A DNA stretch of 64,000 nt from assembly GCA_022376925.1 (NCBI GenBank), contig JAIOJX010000025.1, forward strand, positions 100,281,608 to 100,345,607, in the 5' to 3' direction. Numbering within the stretch: the stretch's first letter is position 1; each line of letters begins with the position of its first letter. The position numbers and the translations under genes are program-made. The notes under the pieces are model-generated. The model made no database searches, was not told the origin of the DNA, and worked only from the letters and a program-made list of their open reading frames with translations. Positions 1 to 10,220 of the stretch are shown here, in pieces. The DNA comes from Tragulus kanchil (Eukaryota > Chordata > Mammalia > Artiodactyla > Tragulidae).

Positions 1-24
1 CATATTTTAGCTCATTTATCCTAA

Positions 25-195
25 AGGCCCTATGATATCAACACTATTATTACTTCTTCTTTACTAATGAGGACACTGGAACACAAAAAGAATAAGCAGT
101 GTGTCCAAGATTACAAAGCACCTGGGTTAGGGTTCAAATTCAAACTGTCAGACTCTAGAATACAGGCTCTTAATACCTTCCAACCATCTGTGATA
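25..195 (-). repeat. MIR SINE
   Basis: Reads as a reverse-oriented MIR: a decayed form of the 'gatgaggaaactgaggcac' core near 64-85, followed by weaker matches to 'gttcaaattc' and the 'gactctaga' end. Old and diverged. Confidence 0.6.
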
Positions 196-642
196 CAATG
201 TGTAACAAGTACTGATTGGGTGACGCCACTTGCTGAACACTGCCCTTGATGCTGTCATACATTATATTATTCTTCACAGGAATGCAAGGGGGTTGGTCTT
301 ATCCAGACTTGTCAGAGAAGGAAAACCAAGATCAGATAACTTGCTAGTGGCTGAATCTTTTGAGAAAAACAATTGAAAACCAATGTTATGTTCTTTTGAT
401 GATACTATCATTTCAGGGGAATTGTTTTGGGTCTTAAGTTTTTTCAAAGTACAAGTCATATGCCACTTACTTTGTATCCCCAGATCACAGCCTAGAGCTG
501 TAATGTAGATTTTTTCTACCCCAAATTGTATTGTTTTGAATCAAAGTCAACCTAGTGTTTGTCACATTCATTGTTTAAGGGAAAAAAAAAAAAAAAAAAC
601 CTAGTAATGGAAAAAGGAAAATTATGCAGATGTGTGTATGCA

Positions 643-849
643 TGTGTTTCAGTTGTTTCAGTCATGTCTGACTCTTGGTGACCCACAGACTATAGCCTGC
701 CAGGCTCTTCTCTCCATGGAATTTTCCAGGCAAGAATACTGATGTGGATTGCTATGAACTCCTCCAGGGATCTTCCTGACCCAGGGATCAAACTCGTGTC
801 TCCTGCATTGCAGGCAGATTCTTTACCCACTGAGCCACCTGGAAGCTCC
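643..849 (-). repeat. Bov-tA SINE
   Basis: Ends in the reverse tRNA-derived head (gcattgcaggcagattc, ctgagccacct) and begins with the BovB-type tail (cagtcatgtctgactcttgg), so the element is in minus orientation and close to full length. Confidence 0.92.
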
Positions 850-2626
850 TATGTGGATCATCCCTATGGTCAGATTGTATAAAGTACATTTGAAAGGAAA
901 AGAAAATTATGTGAGGTGCTTAGAATACATTGACCAGGAGGCATTCAATAGGATCTTTTCAATGATCTTTAACACTTCTTTCTAACTCTGGAAGCCTCTT
1001 TCTATCACTCTTTTCCTTTTAACCTTTTCACAGAATTAAATAATTCGTACCTAGGTTTTCACATTAATGGTGCCCACTCAGACACAGGCAAGCTGCTGTT
1101 TGAGAGAGAAAATGATTGAAGCTCAGAAGTGAGGAAATCCAAGAACTTCCAAGAAGCAGCCAACTTCACTCTACACTTTCCTTCCCCTCCCCACCCTTTC
1201 CTCACGTATCACACTCCCAGGTCAATTTTCCCTTTCAGAGGAAATGAAGCAAAACACATAAATGAAGTGAAATGGTTTATTCCTCAGAGTCATAAAACCT
1301 CAGTTCCTAGTAAAAGGTGCAGAAAATGAGCTCCTCTTGTAGATAAGTGAGGCTCTTAGTAAAATAAGGTAAAATATCAATATCCTAGGCCCTTGATAAC
1401 TTCCTAACATATGACTTTCTATAGAGATGGCTCTTTGTCAACCACCATGGAAACTGTTTGACTGGAAACTGTTTGACTGGAAACTGAAAAATGACTTCAA
1501 ATTATGAAAATCTGACCTTCAAGTTCAGAGATGTTTCTTCTGAACGATCTTATTTTAAAGATAAACTCAGAGCTGCTCAAGTTTAAATATATGTTCTGGA
1601 TCCAAGTTTTTTTTTATTTTATTTTTAAGTTGATAAATGACTATGTTTCAATGGGCACGGCCTTTCTCCTATTGGAAAAAAAATAATGTGCATTTCATAT
1701 TAATATTCTTTTCCTTTTAAAAGTAACCTCTAAGAACCTGTATAAACACATGCCAAAAATGGACAAGTTCAAAAGAGAAATGAAAAATGCCCATGTTTGT
1801 TCTCTCTGCATTCTGTGTGTACTTTTTAAAATGGGATCATCATTTTGCATACTGTTTTGAAACTTATTCGTTTAACTTAAGAAATGTATTCTAAACAGCT
1901 TTTCAACACAGTGGTATTTGACAGTCTCAAAGGACATATGTTAAGCAAATGGCGGAATCTATCACCATGAAAAGGGACTAGGGCTCTTGCCCAAACTGAA
2001 TGAATTCAGAATTGACGCATGGCAAAGAGAGATGACACTGATCAAGGATCACGCTTAAGAAGGGTAGCAAGTTGGACCCAGAAGAGCCATCCAGGAAACC
2101 ACAAGATAGGGCCTTTCCAAACTCAAGGAGTGAAGTATAGAACCTGGTGAGCAAGGACCAGGAAGAGCTAAAAACACTCATTAGTGGCCAAAACTAGTCA
2201 TTCTGAGCACTCTCTATCCATGAAAAATATGTTGTTTTCAGACAATGGTCTGTGAGCTATATTCAGCAGAGAATTTTATAAAAGACATAGAGGATTGGGA
2301 GGTTAAATAACTTACCTGAGATCATATATTGATTTAGATTAGTAACTACTAGATATCAAATTTTCTAAAAGCCAAGAAGAAATTGGTTGCTAAAAGTTAT
2401 AGGAACGAGAAAAGCGCAAATGCATCAACACTAAAAATAATTGATGAATAAAGGTTTGCTTCTTAAACTGAGAATTTAAGCAGAAAATTCCTTTTTGCAT
2501 ATTTGAATTTTACTGCATTTATGAAGGAAGTTTACATATATGACTTTAAGGAATTCATCTGTTGTTTGAAGAGCAATTTGAGAGTATTTTCTCAAGCATT
2601 TTCCATCATGATAAATAAACTAATAT
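850..2626. other. Non-coding stretch, no gene seen
   Basis: AT-rich unique or anciently repetitive DNA. A short tandem of about 2.5 units of a 15-mer (aaactgtttgactgg) sits at about 1449-1486. Open frames here (to 67 codons) show no family resemblance. Confidence 0.6.
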
Positions 2627-2637
2627 TTGTAAACACT

Positions 2638-2942
2638 TTTTTTTAAAAGATTTATTTATTTATTTATTTTGGGGGGTGGGGTGAGGCGTGGGGTGGGGGG
2701 GGAGGGGCAGGTGGGCCACTTCTATTGGTCTTTCATTTATCTATTTTCATCCATCTTTGTTCTTTGGCCCCTGTGGGCCTCCCATCGCGATGGCCTCTGT
2801 TGTCACAGAGCACTGGCTCGGCAATTGGACACATCGGTCCAGCCGCTCCGCGGCATGTGGGATCTTCCCAGGCCAGGGATCGAACTGGCACCTCCTGCAC
2901 TGCAAGGCGGTGTCCTTACCCATTGGACCACCAGGGAAGCCC
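2638..2942 (-). repeat. CHR-type tRNA-derived SINE, short variant
   Basis: Minus orientation: the head (gggcttccctggtggtcca) ends at 2942 and the (AAAT)n tail starts at 2641. An 11-base target-site duplication ttgtaaacact flanks it (2627-2637 and 2943-2953). The B box is near-consensus (complement of 2876-2886). The body contains a 'ggctggaccgatgtgtcc' segment shared with the copies at 9.76 and 31.7 kb but lacks 29 bases present in them. A C-rich linker, G-rich on the plus strand, precedes the A-rich tail. Confidence 0.88.
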
Positions 2943-2953
2943 TTGTAAACACT

Positions 2954-3249
2954 CTTGTTGGATCCTCTTCCCAAGCAATTCTACTACTTATTTTGATTTA
3001 TAGTACACCATTAGGGCCACAGAATTGAGAAATAACAATTTCAATCACTGATCCCCACCTCATCACACAGTTGGAGGACATAATCCCCACCTGTTTCCAT
3101 GTCAGGTCTTCTGGACCTCCACAATCTCAGCCACTATGCCTGTTTTTGCATATTTGGAGGCTGTATTTACCATATTCCTTCTCATTTTTCCTGGCTACTC
3201 TTTGCTCATTCTTCTACTTACTACCCAATTTGGTTCTTCTCTTTGAACA
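2954..3249. other. Unique non-coding DNA before the first duplication
   Basis: No repeat or gene recognised. Open frames of up to 92 codons reach out of the SINE and are not supported as genes. Confidence 0.5.
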
Positions 3250-5382
3250 TGTCTGGAAAGAATGATCTAGCAGTTATGTACCCAAGAAATTGCCTACTTT
3301 ATCCCAGCCAAGGAGCGCTTTCTTTTAAAATGTGGACCATGGACCTCAAATGGGCACTAAAGCCATGCCCAGCATAGGTAATGGTCTCATATTTGCTCAA
3401 TAAATTCACTCCCTCAAGTTCTAAAAAGACGAGACTGTACTTTCTCTCTCTTTAAGATATGCATTACTCCCCACGCTATAAATGCTTTTTGCCTCGCTCT
3501 ACTTCATATTAACAGAAGAAGAAAGCAATCAGACACAATGTCTCTCAACTTCCCATTATAAATGTACTAACATTTACATCTATATCCTCTGCCTTTTCTA
3601 GCATATAATACAGGGAGAGAATGTCTCCATTGCATCCAAGGCCAGCTTTTTTATAACAGCAGGGATGCCAGTGTTTTTGTCCTTGTCATAAGGCTGTACA
3701 ACAGCATCTGGTAAAACCTTGGTAAGTATAGGTTAAATGATGGTATGTATGAGTGAAAGTATAGCCACGCACATGGAAGGGTCAATTTCTCCTAGATGAA
3801 GAGGAGGGAAAAAGTAAACACAAAGATGTCTATGGTGGCACTCCAAGTCTGTAGCATACAGCTATAAGAGATCATCATATATAAAAGAAATAATAAGTCA
3901 ATAATAAATTATTTATGTTTACCCATGCCTCATTTCCTCAGTCTTTCTCCTAACTGGCTTTTATACTATATGTATAAATGGCCATATGATTCCAGTAGTC
4001 ACATGCAGATGTGAGAGTTGGACCATCAAGTAGGCTGAGTTCTGAAGAACTGACAGTTTCGAAATGTGATGCTGGAAAAGACACTTGAGAATCCCTTGTA
4101 AAGCAAGGAGATCAAACAGTTGATCCTAATGGAAATAACCCCTGAATATTCAGTGGAAAGATTGATGCTGAAGCTCCAATACTTTGACCACCTGATGTGA
4201 AGAGGTGACTCATTTGAAAAGCCCTGATGCTGGAAAAGATTGATGACAGGAGGAGAAGAGGGTGACAGAGGATGAGATGGTTGGGCAGTATCACCGACCT
4301 TTGATGGGGGAAGAGGTGACTCATTTGAAAACCTGTCTGGAAAGAATGATCTAGCAGTTATGTACCCAAGAAATTGCCTACTTTATCCCAGCCAAGGAGC
4401 GCTTTCTTTTAAAATGTGGACCATGGACCTCAAATGGGCACTAAAGCCATGCCCAGCATAGGTAATGGTCTCATATTTGCTCAATAAATTCACTCCCTCA
4501 AGTTCTAAAAAGACGAGACTGTACTTTCTCTCTCTTTAAGATATGCATTACTCCCCACGCTATAAATGCTTTTTGCCTCGCTCTACTTCATATTAACAGA
4601 AGAAGAAAGCAATCAGACACAATGTCTCTCAACTTCCCATTATAAATGTACTAACATTTACATCTATATCCTCTGCCTTTTCTAGCATATAATACAGGGA
4701 GAGAATGTCTCCATTGCATCCAAGGCCAGCTTTTTTATAACAGCAGGGATGCCAGTGTTTTTGTCCTTGTCATAAGGCTGTACAACAGCATCTGGTAAAA
4801 CCTTGGTAAGTATAGGTTAAATGATGGTATGTATGAGTGAAAGTATAGCCACGCACATGGAAGGGTCAATTTCTCCTAGATGAAGAGGAGGGAAAAAGTA
4901 AACACAAAGATGTCTATGGTGGCACTCCAAGTCTGTAGCATACAGCTATAAGAGATCATCATATATAAAAGAAATAATAAGTCAATAATAAATTATTTAT
5001 GTTTACCCATGCCTCATTTCCTCAGTCTTTCTCCTAACTGGCTTTTATACTATATGTATAAATGGCCATATGATTCCAGTAGTCACATGCAGATGTGAGA
5101 GTTGGACCATCAAGTAGGCTGAGTTCTGAAGAACTGACAGTTTCGAAATGTGATGCTGGAAAAGACACTTGAGAATCCCTTGTAAAGCAAGGAGATCAAA
5201 CAGTTGATCCTAATGGAAATAACCCCTGAATATTCAGTGGAAAGATTGATGCTGAAGCTCCAATACTTTGACCACCTGATGTGAAGAGGTGACTCATTTG
5301 AAAAGCCCTGATGCTGGAAAAGATTGATGACAGGAGGAGAAGAGGGTGACAGAGGATGAGATGGTTGGGCAGTATCACCGAC
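3250..5382. repeat. Direct duplication, pair 1 (3250-4298 / 4334-5382)
   Basis: Offset exactly 1084 with no net indel. The 35-base spacer (4299-4333) is a corrupted echo of sequence just inside copy one: it repeats 'gaagaggtgactcatttga' from about 4199-4218. The content is unique DNA plus a BovB 3' end. Confidence 0.97.
3978..4298 (+). repeat. BovB (RTE) LINE 3' end, cut by duplication junction
   Basis: Matches the BovB 3' region through 'gagagttggacc', 'gatgctggaaaagattga', 'gaggatgagatggttggg' and 'tcaccgac', then breaks at the junction at 4298. It is the partial first copy of the element at 5062-5495. Confidence 0.88.
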
Positions 5383-5495
5383 TCAATGGAAATGAATTTG
5401 AGCAACTCTGGGAGGTAGCAAAGGACAGGGAAGCCTGACTTGCTGCAGTCCATTGCGTGGAAGAGAGTCACACACGACTTAGAGACTGAACACAC
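5062..5495 (+). repeat. BovB (RTE) LINE 3' end
   Basis: Continues past the duplicated part to the expected end (actcaatgg, aatgaatttgagcaactc, gctgcagtccattg, cacgacttagagactgaac). 5'-truncated; no reverse transcriptase domain remains. Confidence 0.9.
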
Positions 5496-5544
5496 ACCCA
5501 GGATAGAGCCAGGAATTGTCATTCATCTCTTTCAGTCTTTACAA

Positions 5545-5690
5545 ATAGGATCAATTTACATATGATGAAACAGTCTCTGGTCCAAGAGATCCAGTCATTT
5601 GCCCAAGGTCACCTTATGACTAAAGGAGGTAGGATTCAAATTCACCTCTGCTGATGTGACATTCCATGCACTCTCCACTCAACCAGGCTG
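5545..5690 (-). repeat. MIR SINE
   Basis: Reverse MIR core: 'atgatgaaacagtctctgg', 'ttgcccaaggtcacctta', 'gattcaaattcacctctg'. Confidence 0.7.
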
Positions 5691-5953
5691 CTAGTCAGTC
5701 CCTGGGACCTTCCTTCAGGTTCAAGCTCAACCAGTTCTTGAATTATCTCTGTGGAGACCTGGACTATCCTCACACAGTGGGCAATACTTGAAAATGTCAT
5801 GCTTGCAAATGGTCTTTTCCTCACTGTGCAAGTATAATGCATGAGTAGCTATGGAGATTGGCAGGGAGATACAGGGATCCCTAATGGGAATTTTATATTG
5901 TTTTCTGTCTTGGAGGATGCACCTTGATTTCTGTGTGCCCAGCCATGGACTTT

Positions 5954-8229
5954 ACAATGCCACCGCCCCAAAAATTTAAGCTTATGGTAGGGGTAGATCT
6001 TACTTAGGTCAGGCCAGAATCTTATATAATTTGGGATATAAGAGTATATTTTTTTAAAAAAGAGGGAAAAAACACCTATACAAAATTTGGTGTGAAAGTT
6101 AACAGTTATTTAGAATGGGAATAGGAGAAGATTCACATACTTGAGGAAATTGCACCTCAACCTTTGTTGACCTCAAAGTTATTCTGTCTCTGACCATGAC
6201 CCAGTCCTACCTGAGAAGCAGTTAGGATGGGAACATGGTCTCCAGGTTGACAGTATTGATTTCAATCCCAGTAAACCACCTCTAGGTCAAGATCAAAGTG
6301 ATTGACACTTCCAGAGCATACACTTTCTCATTTCTTCAATCTTCAATTATATAACTGATTCATAAAAATTGTCAACATGACTAATGCATAGACAGTGCTG
6401 GCCATGGTGCCTGGCATAGACTCAATAACTCTCTTATTCAGATGTTATTGATATTACTAGCATCTGATACTGCCTTCTTGCTTACCAACTCTAGGATCTC
6501 CCTGCTCAAGGCCCCACTCCATATTCATTTGATGCCTGGGTGCTTAAGCTCAAAGCATTTGGGATTTGACCCTATGTCTTCACCATTGTGGATCATATCT
6601 TGTCATATCTCATCAGTTTTCTTCAAGAGCCTTGTTTCTTCTTGTGCATCAGAAAGCTCCCTCACCTCTTATCTTTCTGAACATAAGTCAGAACACTAGA
6701 AAATAGCTATATAAAATTGCTCATTTTATATAATAAGTAAATAAAGAGCTGGAATTCCTGTAATTATGGTTAATAAAATTATTCTTATAGGATCCTGTAG
6801 AAATTAGATACTATGAAATGTAAAATTATTAGCTTTTCACTCAAACTATAATTTATCACACTGTCATAGATGGGGTACTCATTATGGTATCTATTGCTAC
6901 CAGTTAGTTTTGTCATTTTTAACAAGTCAATTAACCTTCCTGGGCCTCAATTTACTCATAAAATGAGGGGGTGGGATTACAGTCTCTTCAATTCTGGCTA
7001 GTTCTAAAAAGTGTTATTAGCACAAATATCTGGAATATTATAGTCATCTCAATTTGGAATATGACCAATTTGAATATTTATCTTTGAAGCTAGACAATGC
7101 CACCGCCCAAAAATTTAAGCTTATGGTAGGGGTAGATCTTACTTAGGTCAGGCCAGAATCTTATATAATTTGGGATATAAGAGTATATTTTTTAAAAAGA
7201 GGAAAAACGCCTATACAAAATTTGGTGTGAAAGTTAACAGTTATTTAGAATGGGAATAGGAGAAGATTCACATACTTGAGGAAATTGCACCTCAACCTTT
7301 GTTGACCTCAAAGTTATTCTGTCTCTGACCATGACCCAGTCCTACCTGAGAAGCAGTTAGGATGGGAACATGGTCTCCAGGTTGACAGTATTGATTTCAA
7401 TCCCAGTAAACCACCTCTAGGTCAAGATCAAAGTGATTGACACTTCCAGAGCATACACTTTCTCATTTCTTCAATCTTCAATTATATAACTGATTCATAA
7501 AAATTGTCAACATGACTAATGCATAGACAGTGCTGGCCATGGTGCCTGGCATAGACTCAATAACTCTCTTATTCAGATGTTATTGATATTACTAGCATCT
7601 GATACTGCCTTCTTGCTTACCAACTCTAGGATCTCCCTGCTCAAGGCCCCACTCCATATTCATTTGATGCCTGGGTGCTTAAGCTCAAAGCATTTGGGAT
7701 TTGACCCTATGTCTTCACCATTGTGGATCATATCTTGTCATATCTCATCAGTTTTCTTCAAGAGCCTTGTTTCTTCTTGTGCATCAGAAAGCTCCCTCAC
7801 CTCTTATCTTTCTGAACATAAGTCAGAACACTAGAAAATAGCTATATAAAAATTGCTCATTTTATATAATAAGTAAATAAAGAGCTGGAATTCCTGTAAT
7901 TATGGTTAATAAAATTATTCTTATAGGATCCTGTAGAAATTAGATACTATGAAATGTAAAATTATTAGCTTTTCACTCAAACTATAATTTATCACACTGT
8001 CATAGATGGGGTACTCATTATGGTATCTATTGCTACCAGTTAGTTTTGTCATTTTTAACAAGTCAATTAACCTTCCTGGGCCTCAATTTACTCATAAAAT
8101 GAGGGGGTGGGATTACAGTCTCTTCAATTCTGGCTAGTTCTAAAAAGTGTTATTAGCACAAATATCTGGAATATTATAGTCATCTCAATTTGGAATATGA
8201 CCAATTTGAATATTTATCTTTGAAGCTAG
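5954..8229. repeat. Direct duplication, pair 2 (5954-7093 / 7094-8229)
   Basis: Copies abut with no spacer. Offset drifts from 1140 to 1135-1136 because of homopolymer differences (ccccaaaaa vs cccaaaaa, a shortened T/A run and gggaaaaaa vs ggaaaaa near 6050/7185, one A near 6713/7850). Otherwise nearly identical. The identical 85-codon frames at 6442 and 7577 are by-products. Confidence 0.97.
6905..7020 (+). repeat. MIR-family SINE (copy at about 8040-8155)
   Basis: Forward MIR 3' half: 'acaagtcaattaaccttcc', 'gggcctcaatttactcat', 'aaaatgagggggtgggatt'. Present again in the second copy of pair 2. Confidence 0.65.
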
Positions 8230-8751
8230 TATGTGGGAGACAAGGAGTTACTCAAAGGATAACAACACAGATTTCCTTTTTGTGAAATCTGCCTCATCAC
8301 CTCCACTGTCTTAATATTCTCACTACAGCAGGTTCTCAGGGAATATTATTTGATTTTTTAAAATACCTTCCCTAGAAAAATGTTACGAAGTTCATTTACA
8401 TTGTTCGTATTGATGCAAAGCTTTTCTATCCTAGGATCTTGAAGCAGCCTGGTAAGGAGGAATGAAGACCAGACCTGCTTACCAACTTCATGGGCTAGTA
8501 GAAGGGCAACTTAGCAATGAGAAATTAATATTGAGGCCTGAGCTTATGCTGAAGATGTGTCATAGCTTTGAAGTAGAGGAAGTTCTTCTAGATAAGAGAA
8601 GTCGGGCAAAAGGTCATGAGTCAATATCCTGGAAGTTGTCTGGGGAAGGACAAAGAGATATCCGTCCTTGCTGAGACTAGGGCAGGCAGATGTGGTGTGA
8701 AAAAATGGTATCAGGGCCTATAAAAGAAGCTGGAATAGACGATTCATAGAA

Positions 8752-8952
8752 ACTTCCAGTAATGAATCCACCTGCCAATGCAGGAGATGAGGATTTGATC
8801 CCTGGGTCAGGAAGATCCCCTGGAGAAGGAAATGGTAACCCACTCCAGTATTCTTGCCTTAAGGATCTATGGGCAGAGGAACCTGGAGGGCTACAGTTCA
8901 TGGGGTTGCAAAGAGTCAGACGCAACTTAGCAACTAAATGACAACAACAACA
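8752..8952 (+). repeat. Bov-tA SINE, 5'-truncated
   Basis: 'aatccacctgccaatgcagg', 'gatccctgggtcaggaaga', 'ggggttgcaaagagtcaga', ending in an (aac)n tail. The first part of the tRNA head is missing or decayed. Confidence 0.88.
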
Positions 8953-9289
8953 GAGACCTCCTAGCCCAATCTTCCGGTGGTTTCCCAGTAGAAGAACACA
9001 ACCCAAAGTCATGGCAATGATCCTGGAGGGTGTGCTCTTGACCATCTCTCCATTGTACCACCACCCTTCCAGCTCACTCTGCTCTACTTCCATCAGCCTC
9101 TCTGTGCTCCTCAGATGTAAGAAACTTCTAATAAAAGGCTTTACATTTGGTCAACACTTTTCTCGGAATCCTTTTGTTCCAGAATCTATGATGTCTCATT
9201 CTTGTTTCTTTAAATTATTGGCAGAAAAGTCAATTCTTCAGAAAGGCTTTTTCTGACCATTCTGTGATGAAACATCCCTGTTTCTGTCC

Positions 9290-9644
9290 CCTTATTGTAT
9301 TTTGTACTTGCTTTATTAAATATAAGATTATACATTTCTTTGTTTCATTCAATAAGATAGTCCTTATTTTTCTGTCTTGCTTCCCTGATAGGATGTAAAT
9401 GCCATAAAGATTTGGATTGAGCTCATTACTGTGCCTAGAACAATGTGTGAAGCATAGTAGTAACACATATTTAGTGAATGAATGAGTTATACTATACTCA
9501 GTTTCCCATATATTTTTGTAGCATTTATAGTTTTTTTTTTATCTCAAAATTTGTTCATCTTGCAAGAATGAAGACTTCGTTTCTTTCCTTAAGTCTGAAT
9601 CTCCAGTGTCTAGAACAGTGACTGATACTTGGGAGGTGCTCAAT
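9290..9644 (+). repeat. L2 LINE 3' end, interrupted (continues about 10221-10250)
   Basis: Two L2/MIR-like ends: 'gcctagaacaatgtgtga', 'gtgaatgaatgag' near 9440-9485, and 'gtctagaacagtgactgata', 'aggtgctcaat' near 9605-9644. The latter resumes as 'gtgctcaataaataat' at 10221 after the SINE insertion. Confidence 0.6.
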
Positions 9645-10220
9645 CTCTCTCCTTCTCTCAACGTCATTCAGTTGTATTCAACTCTTTGCAACTCCATGGA
9701 CTGTAGCTCACAAGGCTCCTCCGTCCATGGAGTTCTTCTGGCAAGAATACTGGAGTGGGGGCTTCCCCTGGTGGTCCAGTGGGTAAGGACGCCTTGCACT
9801 GCAAGGGGCGCCGGTTCGAGCCCTGGCCTGGGAAGATCCCACGTGCCGCGGAGCGGCTGGACTGATGTGTCCAATGACCAAGCCGGAGCTCTGGAGCGCA
9901 TGCGCCCAGAGCCGGCGCTTTGCGACGACAGACGCCACCGCGATGGGAGGCCCACAGGAGCCAAAGAACGAAGACGAATGAAAATAGAGAAATGAAAGAC
10001 CAATAGAAGTGGCCCGCCCACTCCCCTCCCTCCCCAACCTGACCCCCGTCCAAAGTAAATAAATAAATAAATAAATCTTAAAAAAAAAAAAAAAAAAAAA
10101 GAATACTGGAGTGGGTTGCCGTTCCCTTCTCCAGGTGATCCTCCCAATCCAGGGATTGAACCCAGGACTCCCAAGTTGCTGGTAGATTCTTTACCATTTG
10201 AGCCACCAGAGAAGCCCAAA
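9645..10220 (-). repeat. Bov-tA SINE, split by a nested CHR-type SINE
   Basis: Tail half 9645-9759 (cattcagttgtattcaactc, ttgcaactccatggac) and head half 10101-10220 (ccaggtgatcctcccaatcc, gagccaccagagaagccc). A 9-base target-site duplication gtgctcaat flanks the whole (9636-9644 and 10221-10229), showing insertion into an older L2. Confidence 0.9.
9760..10100 (+). repeat. CHR-type tRNA-derived SINE, long variant, nested in Bov-tA
   Basis: Starts gcttcccctggtggtccagt; B box ggttcgagccc at 9813-9823; body with ggctggactgatgtgtcc, gagctctggagcgcatgcgc and a bipartite tail: C-rich linker then (AAAT)n and A20. The 15-base target-site duplication gaatactggagtggg is perfect (9745-9759 and 10101-10115). 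Intact pol III boxes, long A tail and a perfect duplication argue for a fairly recent insertion. Confidence 0.93.

Noticed and set aside
6442..7834. Identical 85-codon frames at 6442 and 7577 as a duplicated gene
   Set aside because: They are chance frames in a sequence that is itself written twice; no conserved features.
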